The notes: generated from the sequence alone by a model not told the origin. Counted from the stretch's first letter, positions 1 to 5,379 are shown. The stretch is 14,341 nt of DNA from Gammaproteobacteria bacterium (GCA_023228645.1 JALOAT010000075.1:1-14341), one strand, 5' to 3'. Numbers and translations are program-made.

Positions 1-155
1 CCCGGGTCTTCGCTGTCGATAGCGGGGTGCGGGCCGGCCAGTACCAGCCGGCCTTCATTCTTCAACGCCTCGAGGCGCTTGAGGTGCTCGGGGCGCGCCG
101 CCAGGCGGCGCTCCAGGCTGCCTGCCCGGTCCTGGGCGATGATGGCGTACAGCAT
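1..155 (-). CDS. YciI family protein (partial, C-terminus off the window)
   Basis: Only the first 51 codons are present; the rest lies beyond the left edge. The protein begins MLYAIIAQDRAGSLERR and continues through RPEHLKRLEAL to GRLVLAGPHPA. This is the usual opening of the YciI/YCII-related fold: a beta strand ending in a short polar turn, a helix carrying the RxxHLxxL pattern, and a second strand ending in GP. YciI-like proteins are small, about 95-100 residues, with a ferredoxin-like fold and a conserved His-Asp pair; most have no proven reaction. The ATG overlaps the stop of yciB by one base (TGATG), so translation is probably coupled. In many gammaproteobacteria a yciI-like gene directly follows yciB, which supports the call. 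The product name rests on family pattern and context; the function is unknown. Confidence 0.82.
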   Translation of the reverse strand, partial: MLYAIIAQDRAGSLERRLAARPEHLKRLEALKNEGRLVLAGPHPAIDSEDP

Positions 156-733
156 CACTTGGTTTCCTGTTGGGGTTTTTCGTCGTCCCGCATGTGACGC
201 GCCAGATAGAAAGCCTGGGCGATGACGAAGGCGAAGGTCAGCCCCATCATGCCGAACAGCTTGAAGTTCACCCAGATGTCGCGCCGCTCGTCGGCGCTCA
301 GGTCGAGGCCGTAGTAGAAGGCCACATACACGTTGGCGGCGCCGAGGAGCAGGAAGAATACCACCCAGCTCCAGTTGAGCCGGTTCCAGATCGGGCGCGG
401 CAGCACGATCTGGCTGCCCATCATGCGTTGCACCAGGGTCTTTTCGCCGACGAAGCGGCTGCCGAGGAAGGCCAGGGCGAACAGCCAGTTCACCAGGGTC
501 GGCTTCCACATGATGAAGCGTTCATCCTGCAACAGCAGGGTGAGCCCGCCCAGCACCACCACCAGGGCGAGGGTCACCAGATGCATGTTCTCCACGCGCC
601 GGTGCCGCCACCAGTGCACGCTGACCTGGGCAATGGAGGCGACGATGGCCACGGCGGTGGCGGCGTAGATGCCCCAGAGCTTGTAGGCGATGAAGAACAG
701 CAGGATGGGAAAGAAATCGAACAGAAGTTTCAT
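155..733 (-). CDS. yciB: YciB / septation protein A (inner membrane protein)
   Basis: This is a 192-residue polytopic inner-membrane protein of the YciB/IspZ (intracellular septation protein A) family; E. coli YciB is about 180 residues. The start MKLLFDFFP, followed by LLFFIAYKLWGIY, is the family signature and fixes the ATG at 733. An upstream in-frame start at 772 would add 13 polar residues (MLECPAHGNARKP) that do not belong to the family. About five hydrophobic segments can be seen: roughly residues 5-22, 24-40, 50-70, 75-95 (after the conserved MWKPT) and 118-140, with a last one near 155-178 after WVNFKLFG. In E. coli the protein is linked to cell-envelope synthesis and division and interacts with elongation and division proteins. 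The older link to isoprenoid or septation functions is weak. It is co-directional with the yciI-like gene and overlaps it by one base. Only a weak GGAAA precedes the start. Confidence 0.95.
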   Translation of the reverse strand: MKLLFDFFPILLFFIAYKLWGIYAATAVAIVASIAQVSVHWWRHRRVENMHLVTLALVVVLGGLTLLLQDERFIMWKPTLVNWLFALAFLGSRFVGEKTLVQRMMGSQIVLPRPIWNRLNWSWVVFFLLLGAANVYVAFYYGLDLSADERRDIWVNFKLFGMMGLTFAFVIAQAFYLARHMRDDEKPQQETK

Positions 734-848
734 GGGTTTCCGAGCATTTCCGTGCGCCGGGCACTCTAACACACCGTGGCGGGTGTGGGGTTTGGGGTGA
801 TGTTGAAGGTGGGTCTGTTTCGGTGGGGTTCTAGGATAATGGTTTGCT

Positions 849-883
849 GTAGGTCACGTTGGCGCGTAGCGCCTATGTGACAT
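849..883 (+). repeat. REP-like hairpin, long form, copy 1 (GTA loop)
   Basis: A GTAG head (849-852) precedes arm GTCACGT (853-859), a T, inner arm GGCGC (861-865), loop GTA (866-868), inner arm GCGCC (869-873), a T, and outer arm ATGTGAC (875-881). One G-T wobble sits in the outer stem. It belongs to the eight-copy family described for 963-995. Confidence 0.85.
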
Positions 884-893
884 CTTCAACATG

Positions 894-945
894 GCGCTAC
901 GCGCGAAGAGTAATTAAAACGGAGCTTCCGTCCCTACACTCGAGC
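894..945. repeat. Degenerate copy of the REP-linked extension
   Basis: GCGC-TAC-GCGC (894-904), then GAAGAGTAATT and an ACGGAGCTTCCGTCCC block. This aligns with 1011-1053 downstream of the second REP, so it is an eroded copy of the same REP-plus-extension unit. The small stem is GCGC/GCGC here, against GGGC/GCCC in the better copies. Confidence 0.6.
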
Positions 946-962
946 CCTTTGCTTCGAGTTTC

Positions 963-995
963 GTAGGTCACGTTGGCGCGCAGCGTCTATGTGAC
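963..995 (+). repeat. REP-like hairpin, long form, copy 2 (GCA loop)
   Basis: GTAG (963-966), outer arm GTCACGT (967-973), T, inner arm GGCGC (975-979), loop GCA (980-982), inner arm GCGTC (983-987, one wobble), T, outer arm ATGTGAC (989-995). The conserved plan across eight copies is a GTAG-like head, a 7-bp outer stem, a T-T mismatch, an inner stem of 5 or 2 bp, and a GNA triloop. Classical bacterial REPs recognised by REP-associated tyrosine transposases (RAYTs) also carry a GTAG or similar tetranucleotide 5' of an imperfect palindrome. No RAYT is in this window. Confidence 0.85.
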
Positions 996-1060
996 ATTTT
1001 CAATAATGTGGGGCTACGCCCGAAGATTATTTCGACGGGGGATTCCGTCCCCCTACGCCG

Positions 1061-1096
1061 GGTTCCTTTTCTTTGAGCGGCCAAAGAAAAGGAACC
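1061..1096. repeat. CTTTTCTTTG hairpin, copy 1
   Basis: A perfect 15-bp inverted repeat: GGTTCCTTTTCTTTG (1061-1075) and CAAAGAAAAGGAACC (1082-1096) with a 6-base loop AGCGGC. The copies at 1758-1791 and 2217-2250 have GGTAC in place of GGTTCC, with the matching change in the other arm. Confidence 0.9.
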
Positions 1097-1279
1097 AAAA
1101 GAAGGGTGGCCCGGCGCGCGAGAGCGAAGCGGCTTTGACGGCGACGGGCCAGTGGCTGCGATTGATGGAGGCGAAACCGGGCCACCTGGTGTCCGCTCCC
1201 GCACCTGGCCCATCGGCCCCGCGTCGCGGCCACCCGCCCGGATGTCTCGCCCCCTTCGGGGTTCCCTGCGCTACGTCAC

Positions 1280-1301
1280 AGCGGCACATCCCTGTGCCGC
1301 T
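1280..1301. repeat. 9-bp hairpin, TCCC loop
   Basis: AGCGGCACA (1280-1288) and TGTGCCGCT (1293-1301) around TCCC. It is the first of four consecutive stem-loops in 140 bases, all with ATCC at or beside the apex. Confidence 0.8.
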
Positions 1302-1324
1302 GCCCTACGGGCGCCTTCGGCGTG

Positions 1325-1348
1325 CCAATCGGCAATCCTGCCGATTGG
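1325..1348. repeat. 10-bp hairpin, ATCC loop
   Basis: CCAATCGGCA (1325-1334) and TGCCGATTGG (1339-1348) around ATCC. The stem is perfect and its sequence is unrelated to the hairpins beside it. Confidence 0.8.
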
Positions 1349-1363
1349 TCAGCCAAGGCGGGG

Positions 1364-1419
1364 GTCTGCGCACGGGCCATCCTGGCCCGAGCGCAGACGA
1401 TGCGCCATCCATGGCGCAT
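1364..1419 (-). repeat. Hairpin module A/B, inverted copy
   Basis: Hairpin B': GTCTGCGC (1364-1371), mismatched A, CGGGCCA (1373-1379), loop TCC, TGGCCCG (1383-1389), mismatched A, GCGCAGAC (1391-1398). Hairpin A': ATGCGCCAT (1400-1408), CC, ATGGCGCAT (1411-1419). Reverse-complemented, the pair matches the modules at 1633-1687 and 2092-2148 in order and design, with paired stem substitutions. Confidence 0.75.
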
Positions 1420-1606
1420 CCCCCTTCGGGGCCATTTCCGCCTTGGCCTCCGTTGCTCGGCGAGCCATACGGGGCTCCAAGACCGCTCGCTTCGCTCGCT
1501 CAAGAGGCGCTTCGCGCCAGAAGACTTGACGTTTCGCCGAGGAAATTCCGAGCGTCACGATATCGGACGGATTCTTCGAACCCCGTATGCCGCGCCGAGC
1601 ACCGGA

Positions 1607-1700
1607 GTCCGAATCGGACAAGGCCCGCAGGGGGCGCGCCAGGGATGGCGCGCCGTCCACGTCGGGGCAGGAGGCCCCGTCGTGGACCCCCGATTCGGAC
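1607..1700 (+). repeat. Hairpin module A/B, copy in tandem unit 1
   Basis: An outer stem GTCCGAATCG (1607-1616) with CGATTCGGAC (1691-1700) encloses two hairpins. Hairpin A: GGCGCGCCA (1633-1641), loop GGGA, TGGCGCGCC (1646-1654). Hairpin B: GTCCACG (1655-1661), T, CGGGGC (1663-1668), loop AGGAG, GCCCCG (1674-1679), T, CGTGGAC (1681-1687). The whole can fold as a three-way junction in RNA or as a cruciform in DNA. Confidence 0.78.
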
Positions 1701-1757
1701 GAGGAGCGCAGGGCACCGCCCGAAGGGCGGCGCGGCATCCGGGCGGCCTTTCTTTGG

Positions 1758-1791
1758 GGTACTTTTCTTTGGCCGCGCAAAGAAAAGTACC
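1758..1791. repeat. CTTTTCTTTG hairpin, copy 2
   Basis: GGTACTTTTCTTTG (1758-1771) and CAAAGAAAAGTACC (1778-1791) form a perfect 14-bp stem around GCCGCG. A GGGGG-CGAAAA-CCCCC stem (1801-1816) and a GGGC-GTA-GCCC stem (1832-1842) follow. Confidence 0.9.
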
Positions 1792-1854
1792 TCGTCGTAG
1801 GGGGGCGAAAACCCCCGTCTAATCAATCTTCGGGCGTAGCCCCACATTGAAGAC

Positions 1855-1887
1855 GTCACGTAGGCGCTGCGCACCAACGTGATTTAC
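1855..1887 (-). repeat. REP-like hairpin, long form, copy 3 (reverse)
   Basis: In reverse orientation: arm GTCACGT (1855-1861), A, GGCGC (1863-1867), TGC (GCA on the minus strand), GCACC (1871-1875), A, ACGTGAT (1877-1883), then TTAC, so the head is GTAA. This is the most eroded head among the copies. It marks the end of tandem unit 1. Confidence 0.78.
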
Positions 1888-2065
1888 AGCAGACTATTTC
1901 CGCCTTGGGCTCCGTTGCTCGGCGAGTCATACGGGACTCAAAGACCGCTCCTTTGCTCGCTCAAGAGGCGCTTCGCGCAAAAGGCCGGACGTACTGCTGT
2001 GTGCATTCGAGCGCCACGATATCGGACGGATCCTTCGAACCCCGTATGCCGCGCCGAGCACCGCA

Positions 2066-2161
2066 GTCCGAATCGGACAAGGCCCGCAGGGGGCGCGCCA
2101 GGGATGGCGCGTCGTCTGCACTCGGGGCAGGAGGCCCCGTGTGCAGACCCCCGATTCGGAC
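2066..2161 (+). repeat. Hairpin module A/B, copy in tandem unit 2
   Basis: The outer stem is GTCCGAATCG (2066-2075) with CGATTCGGAC (2152-2161). Hairpin A: GGCGCGCCA (2092-2100) with TGGCGCGTC (2105-2113, one wobble). Hairpin B: GTCTGCAC (2114-2121), T, CGGGGC (2123-2128), loop AGGAG, GCCCCG (2134-2139), T, GTGCAGAC (2141-2148). The outer arms of B differ from unit 1 in several positions, and every change is matched in the partner arm. Confidence 0.78.
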
Positions 2162-2216
2162 GAGGAGCGCAGGGCACCGCCGAAGGCGGCGCGGCATCCG
2201 GGCGGCCTTTCTTTGG

Positions 2217-2250
2217 GGTACTTTTCTTTGGCCGCGCAAAGAAAAGTACC
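2217..2250. repeat. CTTTTCTTTG hairpin, copy 3
   Basis: GGTACTTTTCTTTG (2217-2230) and CAAAGAAAAGTACC (2237-2250), a perfect 14-bp stem identical to the copy at 1758-1791. Confidence 0.9.
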
Positions 2251-2316
2251 TCGTCGTAGGGGGGCGAAAACCCCCGTCTAAATAATCTTCGGGCGTAGCC
2301 CCACATTGTTAAAGAT

Positions 2317-2349
2317 GTCACGTAGGCGCTGCGCGCCAACGTGACCTAC
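2317..2349 (-). repeat. REP-like hairpin, long form, copy 4 (reverse)
   Basis: Reverse orientation with a perfect structure: GTCACGT (2317-2323), A, GGCGC (2325-2329), TGC, GCGCC (2333-2337), A, ACGTGAC (2339-2345), CTAC (2346-2349). Read on the minus strand this is GTAG head, 7-bp stem, T-T mismatch, 5-bp stem and GCA loop. It closes the composite element on the right. Confidence 0.88.
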
Positions 2350-2355
2350 GAATTT

Positions 2356-2430
2356 CTAAGAAAGGGACCCGCGTAGGGGGACGGAATCCCCGCCAAAATA
2401 ATCTTCGCGCGTAGCGCTTCCTCAGATAGC
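2356..2430 (-). repeat. Degenerate extra copy of the REP-linked extension
   Basis: Read in reverse, this has the small stem GCGC-GTA-GCGC (2407-2417), the GAAGATTATTT tract, and a GGGGATTCCGTCCCCC block followed by a shortened purine/pyrimidine hairpin remnant. It aligns with 1011-1075 but has no intact REP attached. Confidence 0.6.
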
Positions 2431-2454
2431 CCAGGCCAAACCCAAGCCGCAACC

Positions 2455-2481
2455 CCCGGGTTCCGCTTCGCTCCACCCGGG
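2455..2481. repeat. CCCGGGT inverted repeat
   Basis: CCCGGGT (2455-2461) and ACCCGGG (2475-2481) flank TCCGCTTCGCTCC. The core with GCTTCGCT or GCTACGCT is a common interspersed short repeat of high-GC gammaproteobacteria. Confidence 0.7.
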
Positions 2482-2551
2482 CTGCGAAACTGCACAGAAA
2501 ATATCGCGAAGACGTCACGCATGCGTTCCATCCTCTGCCATCCGCGAAGCC

Positions 2552-2584
2552 ATAGGTCACGTTGGCGCGCAGCGCCTACGTGAC
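2552..2584 (+). repeat. REP-like hairpin, long form, copy 5
   Basis: Head ATAG (2552-2555), GTCACGT (2556-2562), T, GGCGC (2564-2568), GCA, GCGCC (2572-2576), T, ACGTGAC (2578-2584). Both stems are perfect. It lies 17 bases past the stop codon of the COG2187 gene and could form a 3' stem-loop on that transcript. Confidence 0.87.
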
Positions 2585-2601
2585 ATTCTTCCCAATCACC
2601 G

Positions 2602-3636
2602 TCACGAAGTTTCAGCACGTGACCCACGTGACCGCACCACCTCCGCCAGATGCGCGTGGCGTTCCGCCAATTCGATATAAGCCAGGCTCCTGCGTAGCCA
2701 TTTCTCTTCGTGCCGCACGCCGTCGTCGCGGTTGTGCCAAATGGCGATCTTGGCGCGCAGCAAGGCGCGGAAGCCCTCATAGAAATGCACCAGCACCCGC
2801 GGCGGCCGATCGCCGGTGATGTAGCCGTAGCTGCCGAACAGGATCTCGCCGGCCCAGGGCGCGCCGAGGCGTTCGCATTCCAGGGCGAGGAAACCCAGTT
2901 CGTCGGCGGCATCGAGGATGCGAAAGGCGCGCTTGAATTCCAGACAATCGATGATCACGGGCGCCGGCAGCAAACACACGTGTTCCGGCCGCAGGTCGCC
3001 GTGGCCCTCGATGACGAAGCCCTGCTGCACACGTTCGCGCAGCAGCGGGCGCAGGCCCGCCAGGAGCCGCCGCTGCCGCGTACACAGTGCGTCGATCCGC
3101 GCAGCGGGCAGGCCGAAGTGCGGGGCGGACAATTCGCTGCGGTTTTCCTCGATGTCGTCACGGAAGCCGGCACAGTGTTCCTCGGTGTCCACCGCAATGG
3201 CCGGCGCATCGCGGTAGAAACGCGCCAGGCACTCGCCAATCACGCGCAGGTCGTCCGAACGGGCAGTACCGCGCAGGATGCGCTGGTCGAGCATGCGCCG
3301 CGCCGGCAGCCGGCGCATGTGCACCAGCCAGTCCACGGTGTCGCCCGGCCCGCCCAGGCTCAACTCGCCGGCAGCGGCATTGAGCGGCACCACACCCAGA
3401 TACACGTTGCCTGCCAGGCGCCGGTTGAGACGCACCTCTTCAAGGCTGTCCTGATGGCGCGCGTCGACGGTGCGAAAATCCAGGTAGGGCTGGCGCACGG
3501 GCTTTTTCAGTTTGTAGGCGTAACGCCGCGTGAGGAACACCCAGGAGATGTGGGTCTCGACCACGTCCACCCGCGCGGGCCGGTCCGGGTAGACCTCGGG
3601 ACGGCGCAGGAAGCTGACTTTCGTATCCAGGTCCAC
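2602..3636 (-). CDS. COG2187 aminoglycoside-phosphotransferase-fold protein (putative kinase)
   Basis: A 344-residue cytosolic protein of the COG2187 family, distantly related to aminoglycoside and choline kinases. Visible marks are VETHISWVFLTRRYAYKLKKPV near residues 26-47 (the lysines likely bind nucleotide phosphates), the catalytic-loop-like GHGDLR at 211-216, and IDCLEF at 229-234, where Asp would bind metal. It continues into the family block FRILDAADELGFLALECERLG. The natural substrate is unknown. Some family members carry a second C-terminal P-loop kinase domain; this one does not. Start choice: GTG at 3636 has a GGAG seven bases upstream. GTG at 3663 (353 residues) and ATG at 3762 (386 residues, overlapping the MFS gene by 50 bases) are possible but lack a well-placed ribosome binding site. 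It follows the MFS gene by 76 bases on the same strand, so co-transcription is likely. Confidence 0.85.
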   Translation of the reverse strand: MDLDTKVSFLRRPEVYPDRPARVDVVETHISWVFLTRRYAYKLKKPVRQPYLDFRTVDARHQDSLEEVRLNRRLAGNVYLGVVPLNAAAGELSLGGPGDTVDWLVHMRRLPARRMLDQRILRGTARSDDLRVIGECLARFYRDAPAIAVDTEEHCAGFRDDIEENRSELSAPHFGLPAARIDALCTRQRRLLAGLRPLLRERVQQGFVIEGHGDLRPEHVCLLPAPVIIDCLEFKRAFRILDAADELGFLALECERLGAPWAGEILFGSYGYITGDRPPRVLVHFYEGFRALLRAKIAIWHNRDDGVRHEEKWLRRSLAYIELAERHAHLAEVVRSRGSRAETS

Positions 3637-3643
3637 GCACAGG

Positions 3644-3647
3644 CTCC
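3644..3647 (-). promoter_or_regulatory. Shine-Dalgarno GGAG deciding the COG2187 start
   Basis: GGAG on the minus strand lies seven bases before GTG 3636. A stronger-looking AAAAGGA at 3670-3664 abuts GTG 3663 with no spacer, so it does not support that start. Confidence 0.45.
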
Positions 3648-3712
3648 GCGGTGTGACGGCCACTCCTTTTCCAAGCCTATATGATCCGCCCGGCACGCCC
3701 GCCCGCGTGGCA

Positions 3713-4957
3713 TCAGTCTGCGTCGTCGAGCGCATCGGACAGCGCCTGTTCCTTGCGCGCAAGATGGATGAACGGCAGCGCCAGCAGGATCAGCCCGCCA
3801 CCGGCCAGATACGACGCCGAAAAACCCCACAGGTCCGCCACACGGCCCAGCGCCGGCTGCACCAGGCCCCCCGACGCGCTGACGAGATTGTCCGTCGACA
3901 ACACGGTGGCGCGTTCCTCTGAGGGAATCAGGCCGTTGATGAAGGCGAGACGCACCGGATAGCTGGCGGCATCGATGATGCCCCACAGACAGAGCAGGAT
4001 CATCACGGTGGCAAAGTCAGCCAGCAGGCCCGCCAGGGCGAGGGTCGACGCGGTGATCAGCGCGGCCACGAACAGCAGGCTGGTGCGGCGGCGGAACGCC
4101 TTGCGCACGTATGGCACCGCCGTCCCGCCGACGATCTGCGCACCGGCAATGATGGCCGCTGCCAGGCCGGTGATCGCATAGGCGTCGCCGCGGCTGTAGA
4201 GTTCCAGCAGATAGGGCTGCATGGCATAGAAGGCATAGAAACCGACGCCCATCAGAAACGGCCCGGACAGGATGATCCAGCGCACCGGCCGGTTGCCGTA
4301 ACCGTGCCGCAGGGACGCCGCGAACACCCGGCGCAGCTCCGCGGCCACGCGGCGGCGATCGCGTTGCACGAAGCCGATATCGTGCATCAACAGCCAGGCC
4401 ACCGCGAAGGTCAGCGCCAGCAGCACGGCGCGCAGCAGGTACGGCACACCGAGGCTGCTCCATTGCGCAATGACGCCACCGGCCACGGCGCCGCTCAGCA
4501 TGGCCACGCCCGCCGCAATCTCCCCTTTGGCGAAGGCATCGTCCAGTGCGCCCTGGTAGCCGGTAACCCGCAGCGCGTCCACCAGCCAGGCCTCGGTAGC
4601 GCCCGTGAAGAAGGTAAAGCCGAGACCCAGCAGCACCGACGCCAGCGCCCAACACCACAGGGCGGCGCCGGTCTTCCACAGCAACAGATACAGCAAGGTC
4701 GCAACGAACAGCGTGGCCGCCCCGGCGAGGAACGAGGCGCGCCGGCCCACGGTGTCCGCCACCACCCCGGTGGGCACCTCGAAGACCACCTGACCCACGG
4801 TGAAAAAGGCGTTGACCAAAAAAGCCTCGGTGATGCTCAGCCCGGCGTCGAGCAGAAACAGCGTATTGATGCCCCAGATGAACGAGGTGGCGAAGGTCGA
4901 GAGCAGCACGAGCGTCACGTAGGTACGCAAGATCGACCCGGCCACAGGGACTTTCAT
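3713..4957 (-). CDS. MFS transporter
   Basis: A 414-residue major facilitator superfamily permease with about 12 hydrophobic segments. The cytoplasmic loop-2 motif is GVVADTVGRR at residues 64-73, a good match to MFS motif A (G-x-x-x-D-x-x-G-R-R). It is preceded by FTVGQVVFEVPTG, as in many drug- or metabolite-exporting members. A charged loop (QRDRRRVAAELRRV) near the middle separates the two six-helix halves. Substrate cannot be told from sequence. ATG 4957 (MKVPVAGSILRTYVTL) is preferred. The frame is open upstream to 5197, but those 80 residues are basic, low-complexity and run through the short repeats at 4997-5024 and 5095-5179. No strong ribosome binding site precedes 4957. The gene probably leads a two-gene unit with the COG2187 gene. 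Confidence 0.9.
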   Translation of the reverse strand: MKVPVAGSILRTYVTLVLLSTFATSFIWGINTLFLLDAGLSITEAFLVNAFFTVGQVVFEVPTGVVADTVGRRASFLAGAATLFVATLLYLLLWKTGAALWCWALASVLLGLGFTFFTGATEAWLVDALRVTGYQGALDDAFAKGEIAAGVAMLSGAVAGGVIAQWSSLGVPYLLRAVLLALTFAVAWLLMHDIGFVQRDRRRVAAELRRVFAASLRHGYGNRPVRWIILSGPFLMGVGFYAFYAMQPYLLELYSRGDAYAITGLAAAIIAGAQIVGGTAVPYVRKAFRRRTSLLFVAALITASTLALAGLLADFATVMILLCLWGIIDAASYPVRLAFINGLIPSEERATVLSTDNLVSASGGLVQPALGRVADLWGFSASYLAGGGLILLALPFIHLARKEQALSDALDDAD

Positions 4958-4996
4958 CAACCGAGTATACGTCTGCCCCGCCGCCTGCAATCGTGG

Positions 4997-5024
4997 CCCG
5001 GATGAAGCGTAGCGGAAATCCGGG
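4997..5024. repeat. GATGAAGCGTAGCGG short inverted repeat, copy 1
   Basis: CCCGGAT (4997-5003) and ATCCGGG (5018-5024) flank GAAGCGTAGCGGAA. Relatives with the same AGCG(T/C)AGCGG core occur at 5987-6007 and 14166-14194. Confidence 0.75.
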
Positions 5025-5094
5025 ATCCCGCCGCTGCCACGACCGGGAAGAAAACTGCCCAACGCAGAGGCGCAGAGGACGCAAAGGGTGCTAA

Positions 5095-5179
5095 GGAAAC
5101 GCTGATTTATTCGGTTTCGGCATGGGACCTGTAGGAGCGGCCGATGGCCGCTCCTACAGGGAATTAAATCAGCGTTTCC
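5095..5179. mobile_element. Nested palindrome, MITE-like
   Basis: Outer 15-base inverted ends GGAAACGCTGATTTA (5095-5109) and TAAATCAGCGTTTCC (5165-5179) are perfect. Inside is a second perfect 15-bp hairpin, CCTGTAGGAGCGGCC (5128-5142) and GGCCGCTCCTACAGG (5146-5160), with loop GAT. The inner hairpin is a GTAGGAGCGGCC-type REP. The outer ends look like terminal inverted repeats of a non-autonomous transposable element of only 85 bp. No coding capacity and no clear target-site duplication are visible. Confidence 0.7.
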
Positions 5180-5233
5180 CTGGGGAATGCAGGGCACACA
5201 ACCCCGGTTTCGTATCTTGGTGGTTCCGGTCTT

Positions 5234-5306
5234 GTGGGAGCGAGCTTCTGCTCGCGATTTCCGCGCTGGGAACGACAGACCACCGCGAGCGGAAGCTCGC
5301 TCCCAC
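5234..5306. repeat. Pseudomonas-type REP pair (BIME)
   Basis: GTGGGAGCGAGCTTCTGCTCGCG (5234-5256) and its near-perfect reverse complement (5284-5306; 22 of 23 match) are separated by 27 bases. Each half also folds on itself (GCGAGC/GCTCGC). The sequence matches the GTGGGAGCGAGC REPs common in fluorescent pseudomonads. Confidence 0.82.
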
Positions 5307-5379
5307 CCTGTACAATCTTGCCTTCCCCCTGTTTCCCGTGTTCCCCGTGTTTGTCCTTAACCGCAAGTGGTTCGAAGAA

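Larger units (their letters stand above)
1434..1895. repeat. ~460-bp tandem direct repeat, copy 1
   Basis: The unit begins at ATTTCCGCCTTGG and runs to just after a reverse REP (1855-1887). It is followed at once by the second copy. The offset between copies is 462 bp at the left end and 459 bp at the CTTTTCTTTG hairpin, so only small indels separate them. Long stretches are identical, while the stem of hairpin B differs in both arms. Confidence 0.88.
963..2349. repeat. Composite element with ~130-bp inverted ends, each starting with a REP
   Basis: The left end (963-1096) reads REP, then a GTGGGGCTACGCCC small hairpin, a GAAGATTATTT tract, a G5/C5 stem and a CTTTTCTTTG hairpin. The right end (2217-2349) reads the same order in reverse complement. 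A second right end lies inside at 1758-1887 because the interior is duplicated. This symmetry resembles a BIME or a MITE-like non-autonomous element. The core between the ends holds further hairpins rather than a transposase. Boundaries at the REPs are inferred from the symmetry. Confidence 0.65.
1896..2349. repeat. ~460-bp tandem direct repeat, copy 2
   Basis: The second copy of the unit at 1434-1895, starting at ATTTCCGCCTTGG and ending with a reverse REP at 2317-2349 that keeps a perfect CTAC head. Because copy 1 ends with the same REP, duplication by unequal exchange or replication slippage between REPs would give this arrangement. Confidence 0.88.
734..2601. other. 1.87-kb repeat-filled intergenic region without a credible gene
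   Basis: Open frames run through this stretch on both strands, but none has a protein-family signature. They are dominated by Arg, Pro and Ala, several overlap one another, and the same peptides recur because the DNA repeats. The region is explained by REP-like hairpins (849-883, 963-995, 1855-1887, 2317-2349, 2552-2584), a composite element with inverted ends (963-2349) and a tandem duplication (1434-1895 and 1896-2349). Similar mosaics, including a CTTTTCTTTG hairpin, are familiar from Xanthomonadaceae and related genomes, where they are often annotated as short hypothetical proteins. The first 100 bases (734-848) are a GT-rich leader in which nothing definite is seen; the yciB promoter should lie there. 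Confidence 0.8.

Noticed and set aside
973..1800. 275-codon open frame and others (1322-1822, 1938-2339, 1879-2259) through the repeat region
   Set aside because: They run through REPs and hairpins, repeat the same peptide in tandem units (ending FLWPRKEK or SLAAQRKV), overlap on both strands and match no protein family. The long frames come from high GC content and duplicated DNA.
1280..2161. CRISPR array or tRNA cluster suggested by regular palindromes
   Set aside because: Repeats are not evenly spaced with unique spacers, and no cloverleaf with an acceptor stem and anticodon could be found; the structures are hairpins of a duplicated element.
2710..3684. 324-codon plus-strand frame opposite the COG2187 gene
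   Set aside because: It is the antisense shadow of a gene with clear family motifs; its composition (His, Gln, Ala) is typical of a complementary frame.
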